Positions 1-6,807 of a DNA stretch of 64,000 nucleotides are shown in pieces. A program made the translations under genes and the position numbers. The DNA is taken from positions 1-64,000 of the IMG/VR virus record IMGVR_UViG_3300033146_002242; one strand, given 5' to 3'. The DNA comes from a virus. The stretch's first letter is position 1. Each line of letters opens with the position of its first letter. The notes below the pieces were generated by a model. That model was not told where the DNA came from and did no database searches. It saw only the letters and a program-made list of their open reading frames with translations.

Positions 1-1
1 T

Positions 2-373
2 GATGATGAAACAAAAAAAGAAATATCTGAATATTTTAAAGATTTAACAGATAATTTATTTGATTCTGAAAATATAACTTGTTATGAATATGCAGAAAAT
101 AAAGAAAAATATGAAAAAATTACCCCGTGGGTTTTATGTGATGTTTTTAAAAATTATCAGGTGTATCATCATCCAATGTCATTTATTATAATTTTAAAAG
201 ATGATAAATTATATAATTGTATATTTAATGAAGGTGAAGCTAATTGTACTGATAAATTAATAGTAGCAACTAATTTTGATTTTAATAAAGAAATAGGTTA
301 TGATGACTTAGTAACTTTTCATGTTCAAGCTTCCGTATTAGAAAAATTAGAGGGTGAAATTGATATAGAATAA
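2..373 (+). CDS. C-terminal part of an unknown protein (runs off left edge)
   Basis: The reading frame is open from base 2, well upstream of the first internal ATG at 161, and stops at 373, so this is the last 123 residues of a gene that begins outside the window. The visible part is acidic and Lys/Asn-rich, as expected for AT-rich phage coding sequence. I see no recognisable motif. It converges on the next minus-strand gene, with a hairpin between them. Function unknown. Confidence 0.6.
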   Translation, partial: DDETKKEISEYFKDLTDNLFDSENITCYEYAENKEKYEKITPWVLCDVFKNYQVYHHPMSFIIILKDDKLYNCIFNEGEANCTDKLIVATNFDFNKEIGYDDLVTFHVQASVLEKLEGEIDIE

Positions 374-393
374 TAAACAATTGATGTATCAGT

Positions 394-430
394 TTTTGGC
401 TATTTCTGATTTAACAAAAAATAGCTAATT
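394..430. terminator. Bidirectional hairpin between convergent genes
   Basis: TTGGCTATTT and AAATAGCTAA form a 10-bp stem (one G.T pair) with T-runs on both sides. It lies exactly between the stop codons of two convergent genes, the usual place for a two-way intrinsic terminator. Confidence 0.55.
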
Positions 431-709
431 TTTATTTGAATATATAAATGATATTTCCTTAGCTTTTTCTTCTATTAATTGCCATAAAAAATCTTTTTTC
501 ACCAAATAACAATCAATTCTAAAATCAACACTATGTTCTTTTTCAATCTTATCAATATAATTGTCAGTGATATTTTTAGCTAATGATTGTTGTAATAAAT
601 GTTTTATTACATTTTCTAATCCATCATAATTATTTTCAAATTCTTGTTTTGATATAGTATGTACAACATGTAAATCTATTATATTTTTATTATCGGTTAG
701 TGTAATCAT
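425..709 (-). CDS. Hypothetical protein, 94 aa
   Basis: Small soluble protein with no motif I recognise. Three in-frame ATGs lie close together (721, 715, 709). GGAG sits 6 bases before the one at 709, so I choose that start (MITLTDN). A perfect AGAACATATAAATA motif lies about 40 bases upstream at 747-760, so it is probably transcribed singly from a T4-late-like promoter. Confidence 0.6.
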   Translation of the reverse strand: MITLTDNKNIIDLHVVHTISKQEFENNYDGLENVIKHLLQQSLAKNITDNYIDKIEKEHSVDFRIDCYLVKKDFLWQLIEEKAKEISFIYSNKN

Positions 710-746
710 ATTCATCTCCATTTAACTAATATGATAATATTATTTA

Positions 747-760
747 TATTTATATGTTCT
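747..760 (-). promoter_or_regulatory. T4-late-like promoter motif AGAACATATAAATA
   Basis: Reverse complement reads AGAACATATAAATA, which contains TATAAATA, the T4 late promoter -10 element. The same 14-mer or close variants recur 35-50 bases before many starts in this window (5560, 12811, 34193, 35954, 51454). Confidence 0.6.
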
Positions 761-780
761 TAAAAAATATAATTCAATCT

Positions 781-924
781 TTATTCATTTTGATATTTTC
801 CTTTCCATTCTGATAAATCACTAATTTTTATTTTTTTATCATATTTAAATTTCTTAACTTTCATTAGAGCTAATTTACGAGGTGAATAATCGTCTTTTTT
901 ATTTTTTTGTTTCAATTCTGCCAA
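781..924 (-). pseudogene. C-terminal remnant of an AT-rich gene cut by the GC-rich island
   Basis: The minus frame carries a lysine-rich tail (ending SDLSEWKGKYQNE) with codon use like the rest of the phage. Upstream of about 924 the same frame enters GC-richer sequence that belongs to another unit read on the plus strand, and no ribosome binding site precedes the available ATG at 1002. I infer that the 5' part was replaced when the 925-1640 island arrived. A very short intact gene with an unusual start is the alternative. Confidence 0.35.
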
Positions 925-941
925 AGAAGTCCGGTGCCATA

Positions 942-1241
942 GTGGCTCAGTGTTTTGTCTGGAGATCAGATGAAACACTGGTGATTGATTCAATTGAATC
1001 ACCGGACCACATAAACCTGGTAAATCGTATATCAGGTTTATTATATAACGGTATCAAGTCGGTACTGGGTAGACTTGGTATTAAACAAGTCCATATCGGG
1101 AACACCCCGTATGGCATAACAGAGTTATTTTTCACTTGGGATGGGCCATGGCACGACATCGTAAAAGATGTCGATAACCCGATTCTCCCGATAACTCTAT
1201 ATTCTGATGCACGGCGGCAGGTGAGACTGTGCATCGAGTAA
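942..1241 (+). CDS. Unknown protein in a GC-rich hairpin island
   Basis: Open frame from GTG 882 or GTG 942 to 1241. I prefer 942 because composition changes abruptly near 925 and residues before that are read from AT-rich DNA of the opposite gene. Neither start has a clear Shine-Dalgarno. About 99 aa, no family recognised. Base use is much GC-richer than neighbours, and nearly every stretch pairs locally: GTCCGGTG (930) with CACCGGAC (1000), CAGTGTTT with AAACACTG, and CCATA..CGGG with CCCG..TATGG. The stop overlaps the start of the next ORF, suggesting translational coupling. It could be one half of a two-part protein with that neighbour. Confidence 0.45.
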   Translation: MAQCFVWRSDETLVIDSIESPDHINLVNRISGLLYNGIKSVLGRLGIKQVHIGNTPYGITELFFTWDGPWHDIVKDVDNPILPITLYSDARRQVRLCIE

Positions 1242-1627
1242 TAAAAACAATAACCCGTTTAGAAAGGGAGATTTATCCCTATTCTTATCGACAGATGCAA
1301 TGGGTTAAATCCTTTAAAGATTTAGCCGAATATTGCGAAAGTCGCCCATATGTCCACGTATGGGAAACGGGTTATTTATTATATACGAAGCGAGAAATCG
1401 TGGACCTCGCTTCAAAATCTCCAATGTCCATATCCCAGTTAATGGATATTGTGAGAAAATTAAAATCTTTTTATGGAAGTCATTCCATCGAAGCTGATTT
1501 CCGTGAAAAGACTTCATATAAAATTTTAACCTTTGGTGAACGAAAAAATATCATTCATATTATATCTGATTATGAATATGAATGGGATAGAGAAATATTC
1601 CATGAAGTGGAATTTAAATTTCTCTAA
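1229..1627 (+). CDS. Possible GNAT-type acetyltransferase-like protein, 132 aa
   Basis: GTG start overlaps the previous stop by 13 bases. Features include LEREIYPYSYRQM, DLAEYCESRP, EIVDLASK and ADFREKTSYKIL, with the alternating helix-strand feel of small GNAT-like phage proteins. I cannot identify the acetyl-CoA loop with certainty, so this is a weak assignment. Like its partner it is GC-richer than the phage background and full of local inverted repeats, for example GAAGCGAG..CTCGCTTC, CCCATATG..CGTATGGG, and a 12-bp pair between about 1250 and 1375. The island may have been acquired as a unit. Confidence 0.5.
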   Translation: MHRVIKTITRLEREIYPYSYRQMQWVKSFKDLAEYCESRPYVHVWETGYLLYTKREIVDLASKSPMSISQLMDIVRKLKSFYGSHSIEADFREKTSYKILTFGERKNIIHIISDYEYEWDREIFHEVEFKFL

Positions 1628-1648
1628 TTTCGTTCACCCCCAGTTTTC

Positions 1649-1679
1649 ATGATGTTTCTGGGTTATCAAAAAACATCAT
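1649..1679 (+). terminator. Hairpin after the GC-rich ORF pair
   Basis: ATGATGTTT pairs perfectly with AAACATCAT across a 13-base loop, 20 bases after the stop at 1627. The T-rich stretch begins only about 20 bases later, so it is a weak terminator or an mRNA 3' stabilising hairpin. Confidence 0.35.
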
Positions 1680-1800
1680 ATGTTATTTAGAAAATTTAAT
1701 TTTTTTTTGTTTTAATAAACCAATCTCACTATATCAAAAATTAATAAATATTAAAATATTTATTTTAAAAACTTCATACCAACTATATATATTAATTAGT

Positions 1801-1848
1801 GTATAAGAGAAATTGATTTCTTATACCTTGTAGATGATCCACTACAAG
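1801..1848 (+). promoter_or_regulatory. Two perfect hairpins upstream of leader copy 1
   Basis: GTATAAGA..TCTTATAC (1801-1826) is followed directly by CTTGTAG..CTACAAG (1827-1848). They sit in the 335-base gene-free stretch 1628-1962, which otherwise holds only the 1649 hairpin, AT-rich filler, and the leader RNA below. All three copies of the leader have a strong hairpin immediately upstream, so these may be part of the element. Confidence 0.45.
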
Positions 1849-1866
1849 TAAAATATTAAACGGAAA

Positions 1867-1943
1867 CCGCAGACCGGGTGCGGGATATAAGACGGTAAAG
1901 TTCCTTAATAGGATGGGAACTTTTAAAAATAAAAAAGATCCTA
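1867..1943 (+). ncRNA. CCGCAG pseudoknot leader RNA, copy 1
   Basis: Stem CCGCA/TGCGG (1867-1883) closes a loop GACCGGG. Loop bases ACCG (1873-1876) can pair with CGGT (1893-1896), giving an H-type pseudoknot. A second hairpin AAAGTTCC/GGAACTTT (1897-1923) follows. Its loop TAGGAT (1909-1914) can pair with ATCCTA (1938-1943), just before the ribosome binding site of the 1963 gene. Copy 2 at 2485 preserves both pairings with compensatory changes. Probably a cis-regulatory leader. I cannot match it to a named riboswitch class. Confidence 0.6.
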
Positions 1944-1962
1944 ATTGCTACAAGGAGGTATT

Positions 1963-2151
1963 ATGAACGAATGTAAACACCCCGCAACTCTGGACGATAT
2001 TCGCAAATTTAACATGGACGATAAAAACCCACATCATCCGAAGGGACGGGTGTGGGAAACACATAACGAGGTATTCTATATACCTCGTTATGATGGAGTG
2101 GAAGGAACAGATGGAGCAGTCACTGACATCCTTCCTCTTGATCTTGAATAG
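1963..2151 (+). CDS. Small GC-rich hypothetical protein, 62 aa
   Basis: Start MNECKHPATLDD is chosen over the upstream ATG at 1945 because AAGGAGG sits 5 bases before it. Acidic, His-containing protein with no recognised domain. The gene is preceded by pseudoknot leader copy 1 and followed by a second CCGCAG pseudoknot with a T-run, so it looks like a self-contained transcription unit. The coding sequence holds a perfect 11-bp hairpin (TAACGAGGTAT..ATACCTCGTTA near 2066-2090), CCCACA..TGTGGG, and GGAAGGA..TCCTTCC. Base use is clearly GC-richer than the surrounding phage genes. Confidence 0.6.
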   Translation: MNECKHPATLDDIRKFNMDDKNPHHPKGRVWETHNEVFYIPRYDGVEGTDGAVTDILPLDLE

Positions 2152-2158
2152 TAATAAC

Positions 2159-2205
2159 CCGCAGCTGGACCTACTGCGGAATATAAATTAATAGGTCTTT
2201 TTTTT
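2159..2205 (+). terminator. CCGCAG H-type pseudoknot followed by a U-run
   Basis: CCGCAG (2159-2164) pairs with CTGCGG (2174-2179). The loop bases GACCTA pair with TAGGTC (2192-2197), which is followed directly by a run of T. The fold has the same CCGCAG...GCGG-AATATAA outline as the leader copies but ends in a terminator-like tract. It could stop transcription of the 1963 gene or act as a switch. Confidence 0.5.
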
Positions 2206-2302
2206 ATTTTAAAAAAATATTTTTATTATATATATTAATTATTGCTATAAAATATATTTGATATTTTATAGTATTATTTCAACTTTAAAAAGGAGGCTAG
2301 TG

Positions 2303-2443
2303 ATGAGAAAATCACTTGAGCTGTTCTTTTTGGAATTGTCTGTTAAGTTCCATCCAACCCATCCCATAGTCAGAGATATTCTATATAAGATATCTTTGAC
2401 CCTGGGCAATTATCCAAACACGGATGATTGGGGTTGGGATTAA
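2303..2443 (+). CDS. Small GC-rich hypothetical protein, 46 aa
   Basis: Start at 2303 is supported by AAGGAGG 8 bases upstream; the longer frame from 2258 reads through AT-rich non-coding DNA. The protein (MRKSLELFFLELS...) ends in DDWGWD and has no recognised family. The start codon lies inside a small hairpin AGTGAT/ATCACT, and another hairpin (AGATAT..ATATCT flanked by GTCA..TGAC) lies downstream. It sits between the two pseudoknot leader copies in the same island. Confidence 0.5.
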   Translation: MRKSLELFFLELSVKFHPTHPIVRDILYKISLTLGNYPNTDDWGWD

Positions 2444-2451
2444 CTTGTTGC

Positions 2452-2560
2452 GTACAGGGAATTCGATTGGCGAATCCCTGTACACCGCAGACCGGGCGCG
2501 GGATATAAGACGGTATATCTCCTCATACGGATGGGAGATCTCATAAATAAAAAAGATCCG
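2452..2560 (+). ncRNA. CCGCAG pseudoknot leader RNA, copy 2
   Basis: A long hairpin (GTACAGGG, ATTCG / CGAAT, CCCTGTAC; 2452-2483) precedes CCGC/GCGG with loop ACCG pairing to CGGT (2511-2514). The second hairpin is ATCTCC/GGAGAT. Its loop CGGAT (2528-2532) can pair with ATCCG (2556-2560). Compared with copy 1 the second stem changes two pairs (G-C to U-A, U-A to C-G) and the loop-tail pairing changes A-U to C-G, all compensatory. No ORF with a ribosome binding site follows; instead a hairpin-rich non-coding segment does. Confidence 0.6.
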
Positions 2561-2790
2561 CTAACCCCCGGAGAATAGTAGCTAACTCCGTTATCAAAAA
2601 AGCATGTAACTGGGTGATGCAATGTCGTCACCTGCGGTACTGTAGAGTCAAGTACCCGTCTAGGAGTTGGGAACCTAGGGACATATACACGTTAAAACTC
2701 AGCATTCCCGTGTGTGGATTAATTCGGGACAGATATAGCAAGACTATATCGAAGCCAACATGGTGGTATACCATGCTCTGCATTTTTTTT
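2561..2790 (+). ncRNA. Hairpin-rich non-coding segment downstream of leader copy 2
   Basis: No convincing ORF on either strand. The plus strand folds as a chain of hairpins: CGGAG..CTCCG, GGTGATG..CGTCACC, GGTACT..AGTACC, CTAGG..CCTAG, ACACG..CGTGT, ATATAG..CTATAT and CATGGT..ACCATG, ending near a run of T before the stop codon of the minus-strand ribonucleotide reductase gene. Probably a structured RNA expressed with leader copy 2. Identity unknown. Confidence 0.4.
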
Positions 2791-2798
2791 TAATCAAA

Positions 2799-5018
2799 TT
2801 ATCCACATGCTGAATAACCACATGAATGGCAAATAGAACAACCTGATTCATAAGATATAATTCCACCACAATCAGGACATGAACCTCCCTTGTGAATATC
2901 TGTAAAATTTTCAATATCATTTTTTTTGTCTTTATTACCATTCATTTTAATATGTTTTTTAATACATTGTGCAATAGCATCAGCACATGATAAAACTTTA
3001 TTTTCACCAAATCCAATTGGTCTATGACATGATATACCAATTAGTTGTTTAACAATTTCTTCTGGTTTTTGACCACTTCTACATGCTAAAGAAATTAATC
3101 GTCCTATAGCTTCACATTGACTGGATGAACACCCACCCGCTTTTCCAATTGTATTAAAGATTTCAAAAACATTACCATCTTCATCTTCATTAATTGTTAT
3201 ATAAATATCACCACAACCAGTTGTAAATTGATATGTATATCCTTTTAATACATTAGGTCTTTCTTTTTTAATTCTTTCTTTTTGAGCATATTCTTCTTTA
3301 TTTTCTTTTTTTGATTTAATATTTAAAACTTGATTTTGACGGCAATTATTTCTATAGACAGTTACACCTTTACAACCACTTTCAAAAGCCATCATATATG
3401 CTTTTTCAATATCTTTTTCTGTAGCTGATTCTGGAAAATTAATTGTTTTACTAACAGCATTGTTTGTATATTTTTGAAAAGCTGCTTGAATTTTAATATG
3501 TTCTTCTGGTTTAATATCATGTGCAGTTTGTAAAAATAATTTATATTCAGATGGGATATCTTCACAATTTTGACATGTTCCTTCTTCTGCAACTTGTTTG
3601 ATTATTTTTTCTTTATCAATTTTATATCTATCATTTATTTCATCAAGAATTTTATCAAAAACTGGATTTACTTCGAAAAATTCTTTGCCATCCATAATAC
3701 GTCTGACATATGCTAATGAAAATAATGGTTCGATACCACTAGAACAATTAGCTATAATTGATATTGTTCCGGTAGGCGCAATAGTTGTTCTAGTGGAATT
3801 ACGTATGGGGTCTTCTTTGCACTCTGGATATGCACCTCTTTCTTCTGCTAATTGTATTGATTTACCTTTAGCTGTATTATTAATAACTTGCATAACCACA
3901 GATGCAAATTCAACTGCTTTTTGAGAAGAATATGGAATACGTAATTTTATCAATGTATCCGCAAATCCCATAACTCCTAATCCAATATTACGAGTTTTTT
4001 TAGTTTCTTGTTCAATCATTTTTAATGGATACTTATTCATTTCAATTACATTATCTAAAAAATGAACAGCATTATCAACAATGGTTTTCAAACTATTGAA
4101 ATCAAAATATCTTTTTTCTTCATCAACAAATTTTGATAAATTAATTGAACCTAGATTACAACTATCACCAGCTCGCAACACCTGTTCACCACATGGATTA
4201 GTAGCTTCATATTTACCTAAATGTGGTGTTGGATTATAATCATTCATTCTATCAATAAAAATAATTCCAGGTTCACCTGTTTTCCATGCTTGATGTACAA
4301 TTTTATTAAAAACTTCTTTTGCGTTTAATTGTTTAACTATTTTATTATTTCGTGGATTTATTAAATTATATGTGGTGTTATTTTTTACTGCGTCCATAAA
4401 AGAATCGGTGACAGTAACAGAAATATTGAAATTATTTAACTGTGTCAAATCGGCTTTACATTCAATAAATTCAAGTATATCAGGGTGGTCAATACGAAGT
4501 ATACCCATGTTAGCCCCCCGCCTTGTACCACCTTGTTTGACCTCTTCTGTAGCCGCATTATATATTTTCATAAAGGAAATTGGACCTGATGAAACACCAG
4601 ATGTTGATTGCACTTTATCATTTGATGGTCTTAATCGAGAAAAAGAAAACCCTGTACCACCACCAGCTTTATGTATCATTGCAGTATGTTTTAATGTATC
4701 AAATATACTTTCCATTGAATCTTCAATAGGTAAAACAAAACAAGCTGATAACATTGGATTTTTCTTACCAGCATTCATTAATGTTGGAGAGTTTGGCATA
4801 AATTTTTGATTTATCATCATTGAAAAAAATTTATCAGCAGTTTCATCTATATATTCAGATCCATAATTCAAATCACCTTTGGCAATAAAATCAGCAACTC
4901 TATGAAACATTCCATCGGGAGTTTCTAAAAAATTCATATCTTTATCTTTCAATAAATATCTTGTTTCTATTACGTTTTTAGATGTTACTGTTAAATTAAA
5001 AATATTTTTTTCCAACAT
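2799..5018 (-). CDS. nrdJ: Adenosylcobalamin-dependent (class II) ribonucleotide reductase
   Basis: 739 aa, a complete class II enzyme that reduces ribonucleotides to deoxyribonucleotides with a B12-generated thiyl radical. Visible family features are [11 protein letters not shown], the [12 protein letters not shown] region, NPCGEQ near residue 285 with its catalytic Cys, [27 protein letters not shown], and a C-terminal Cys-rich tail ([14 protein letters not shown]). Start at 5018 (MLEKNIF) is chosen because GGAG lies 7 bases upstream; an ATG 21 bases further out lacks one. A terminator lies just upstream, so it needs its own promoter. No nrdA/B or thioredoxin gene is adjacent. Confidence 0.93.
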   Translation of the reverse strand: MLEKNIFNLTVTSKNVIETRYLLKDKDMNFLETPDGMFHRVADFIAKGDLNYGSEYIDETADKFFSMMINQKFMPNSPTLMNAGKKNPMLSACFVLPIEDSMESIFDTLKHTAMIHKAGGGTGFSFSRLRPSNDKVQSTSGVSSGPISFMKIYNAATEEVKQGGTRRGANMGILRIDHPDILEFIECKADLTQLNNFNISVTVTDSFMDAVKNNTTYNLINPRNNKIVKQLNAKEVFNKIVHQAWKTGEPGIIFIDRMNDYNPTPHLGKYEATNPCGEQVLRAGDSCNLGSINLSKFVDEEKRYFDFNSLKTIVDNAVHFLDNVIEMNKYPLKMIEQETKKTRNIGLGVMGFADTLIKLRIPYSSQKAVEFASVVMQVINNTAKGKSIQLAEERGAYPECKEDPIRNSTRTTIAPTGTISIIANCSSGIEPLFSLAYVRRIMDGKEFFEVNPVFDKILDEINDRYKIDKEKIIKQVAEEGTCQNCEDIPSEYKLFLQTAHDIKPEEHIKIQAAFQKYTNNAVSKTINFPESATEKDIEKAYMMAFESGCKGVTVYRNNCRQNQVLNIKSKKENKEEYAQKERIKKERPNVLKGYTYQFTTGCGDIYITINEDEDGNVFEIFNTIGKAGGCSSSQCEAIGRLISLACRSGQKPEEIVKQLIGISCHRPIGFGENKVLSCADAIAQCIKKHIKMNGNKDKKNDIENFTDIHKGGSCPDCGGIISYESGCSICHSCGYSACG

Positions 5019-5036
5019 GAATATTCTCCTATTGAG

Positions 5037-5074
5037 CAAAAAAATCCTGATGATGAAAATTCACCATCAGGATT
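5037..5074 (-). terminator. Intrinsic terminator after the 5092-5529 gene
   Basis: AATCCTGATG and CATCAGGATT form a perfect 10-bp stem. On the minus strand it is followed by seven T. It lies 20 bases before the nrdJ start and separates that gene from its upstream neighbour. Confidence 0.8.
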
Positions 5075-5091
5075 ATTGAAAAATACATTTA

Positions 5092-5529
5092 TTAAATATG
5101 CGGAAGTGTATTAATGATTAGAAACAATTCTTCTTTGCAGCTCTGATGCACCATAAAATCACCCATTAATGAACTGATAAAACATTTATCGACATAATAT
5201 AAAATAGCAATTCCTTCTACACACCCTCTTTTAATTTTATCATAATGATTTTCTATATAATCAGATACAAATCCAACAAAATTTCGCATACATTGAATAT
5301 CATCTTTCATACCATATGTTTCGTTGAATTTATCAACAGCTTCATAAAAAATATTATCTAAATCGGATAAAGAAATATCACAAATTAAAGAAACAAAAAG
5401 AGGCCATCCTTCTAATTGGTATTTACGTACAATAAGGGGGGAATAATTTTTATCTAATAATCTGGTTGAAGTATTATACTCACGTCCTAAATTTGATTTG
5501 GTTATATCGGCTACAACTTCTTTTGACAT
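5092..5529 (-). CDS. Hypothetical protein, 145 aa
   Basis: Soluble protein of unknown family with scattered Cys and acidic patches. AAGGAG lies 7 bases before the ATG. It has a promoter-like motif ACAACATATAAATA about 30 bases upstream and an intrinsic terminator directly downstream, so it appears to be a monocistronic unit. No function proposed. Confidence 0.65.
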   Translation of the reverse strand: MSKEVVADITKSNLGREYNTSTRLLDKNYSPLIVRKYQLEGWPLFVSLICDISLSDLDNIFYEAVDKFNETYGMKDDIQCMRNFVGFVSDYIENHYDKIKRGCVEGIAILYYVDKCFISSLMGDFMVHQSCKEELFLIINTLPHI

Positions 5530-5559
5530 ATCAACTCTCCTTAACTAAAAATTTAATGG

Positions 5560-5573
5560 TATTTATATGTTGT
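5560..5573 (-). promoter_or_regulatory. T4-late-like promoter motif ACAACATATAAATA
   Basis: One-base variant of the AGAACATATAAATA motif, about 30 bases upstream of the start at 5529. Confidence 0.55.
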
Positions 5574-5618
5574 ATTTTTTGTTAAAATCATCTTTATATC
5601 ATAATCATAATTAAGATA

Positions 5619-5858
5619 TTATCTTTCATCCTCAAAATTACTAAATTCTAAAATCCTATTTTGGCATATCTTTAAATGTATTGTTACTTTATTTTTAATC
5701 ACTGGTTCCCCAAATTGTGGACACCAGTCACCACATATACCAGAATAACGACAATATTGTTGTTTATATTGTTTACCTCTTAAAATATATAAATATCCAT
5801 CAGAATCAATTTTTCCATTTAAATAATTGAACTTAGCCAAAAGAGGAGTTTCATTCAT
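5619..5858 (-). CDS. Small Cys-containing hypothetical protein, 79 aa
   Basis: AAAGGA precedes the ATG. The middle holds YCRYSGICGDWCPQFGEP, with three Cys within eleven residues, and a fourth Cys follows near residue 65, so metal binding is possible. The rest resembles a small beta-rich domain. No family recognised. It is bounded downstream by a short AT-rich gap and upstream by the 5883-5920 terminator. Confidence 0.6.
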   Translation of the reverse strand: MNETPLLAKFNYLNGKIDSDGYLYILRGKQYKQQYCRYSGICGDWCPQFGEPVIKNKVTIHLKICQNRILEFSNFEDER

Positions 5859-5882
5859 AATAAATCCTTTCTAATAGAATTT

Positions 5883-5920
5883 AAAAAAGGAGAGCCTGTT
5901 AATAAGACTCTCCTTTTTTT
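5883..5920. terminator. Strong intrinsic terminator
   Basis: AAAAAAGGAGAG and CTCTCCTTTTTT form a 12-bp stem with A/T tracts on both outer flanks. It sits immediately downstream of the 5928-6689 gene on the minus strand. Confidence 0.85.
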
Positions 5921-5927
5921 GAATAAA

Positions 5928-6689
5928 TTAAATTAAACAGGTTCCACAATTACTACAATATTTCTTATTTGATTTATATTTTCGCCCACAATTTTCACAT
6001 TGAATTTTTGTTTGGGTAGTTATTATTTTATCAACTTTTTTCTTTTTTCTATGTCCAAATAATTGGATAATCAATCTTTTTTCTTCACCATAATGATTAA
6101 AATCATATATTTCATTGAAATTCTGTTCAACTGGTTTTCCTTTAACAGTTATTCCATCTGCAGATTTTGTACCTCTAACATTAGACATTATATTATTATT
6201 AACAGTAGAACAATATGTCACATTATCATCTATTGAGCCACATGTTGTATATGGAGGGCGATAATTATAATCAACCCAATGATTGGTGTTATAATATTGT
6301 GGTTGATTTGTTGTTATATTTGATGTAGTAATAAATTGTTTACAATTTGCAAATTGATATGTAATAACAATCAAACCATCTTCAGGATTGTCGCCACGAA
6401 AATTTGAAATTTCAGCAGTTTTTTCTATAAATCGAAATTTATTTTTAGCTTTGTTTCCATCTAAAAAACCTTTTAACTCTATGTCATTATTACCATCTAA
6501 TAATATAGAATGGCCATCTAATACATCTTTACCATCAATTTCAATTTTAATTTTGCATTTAGTAGTATTTAGATTTTTTAAATAAATTGAATAATCACAC
6601 CCAAATGGTAAATATACTTTATCACCATCTTCTCTGATTATTTTACCATTGACCTTGATACACGCGACGAGTTTTTCACAATACATCAT
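5928..6689 (-). CDS. Probable phage protein with N-terminal LPFG-type beta domain and C-terminal zinc ribbon
   Basis: 253 aa. The N-terminal 115 residues carry VYLPFGCDYSIYLKN, KIEIDGKDVLDG and FRFIEKT, a pattern I associate with a conserved phage family of unknown role. The middle is Asn/Tyr-rich and low in complexity. The tail has CENCGRKYKSNKKYCSNCG, a four-Cys zinc ribbon. GGAG lies 7 bases before the first ATG. The leader contains a long-loop hairpin (6716-6754) and a degenerate promoter motif at 6778-6791; the terminator follows directly, so it is monocistronic. Confidence 0.6.
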   Translation of the reverse strand: MMYCEKLVACIKVNGKIIREDGDKVYLPFGCDYSIYLKNLNTTKCKIKIEIDGKDVLDGHSILLDGNNDIELKGFLDGNKAKNKFRFIEKTAEISNFRGDNPEDGLIVITYQFANCKQFITTSNITTNQPQYYNTNHWVDYNYRPPYTTCGSIDDNVTYCSTVNNNIMSNVRGTKSADGITVKGKPVEQNFNEIYDFNHYGEEKRLIIQLFGHRKKKKVDKIITTQTKIQCENCGRKYKSNKKYCSNCGTCLI

Positions 6690-6715
6690 TTTAATGCTCC
6701 TTTATTTAACGGGCC

Positions 6716-6754
6716 ACCGGCTAAGGTCCCAATTAATAAAAATTTAAAGCCGGT
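6716..6754 (-). promoter_or_regulatory. Leader hairpin upstream of the 5928-6689 gene
   Basis: ACCGGCT (6716-6722) and AGCCGGT (6748-6754) make a GC-rich stem in an otherwise AT-rich 5' leader. No T-run follows on the minus strand, so it is not a terminator. The motif AGAACATATTATTG at 6778-6791 is the likely promoter. Confidence 0.4.
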
Positions 6755-6807
6755 TAAAAGGAATAAAATATTTTATTCAATAATATGTTCTTCGAAAATT
6801 AAATTAT

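Noticed and set aside
882-941. Extending the first GC-island ORF to GTG 882
   Set aside because: Those codons are read from AT-rich DNA belonging to the opposite gene, with a composition break near 925 and no ribosome binding site; kept only as an alternative start.
1867-1896. Calling the CCGCAG leader a preQ1-I riboswitch
   Set aside because: The H-type pseudoknot topology and A-rich tail are similar and queC is near copy 3, but loop sequence does not match the preQ1 consensus and the leaders precede other genes.
2440-2631. 63-aa minus-strand ORF opposite leader copy 2
   Set aside because: Covers paired leader elements on the other strand, with no ribosome binding site and no composition or motif support.
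4372-4809. 145-aa plus-strand ORF inside nrdJ
   Set aside because: Antisense shadow of a clear class II reductase gene; no ribosome binding site or promoter.
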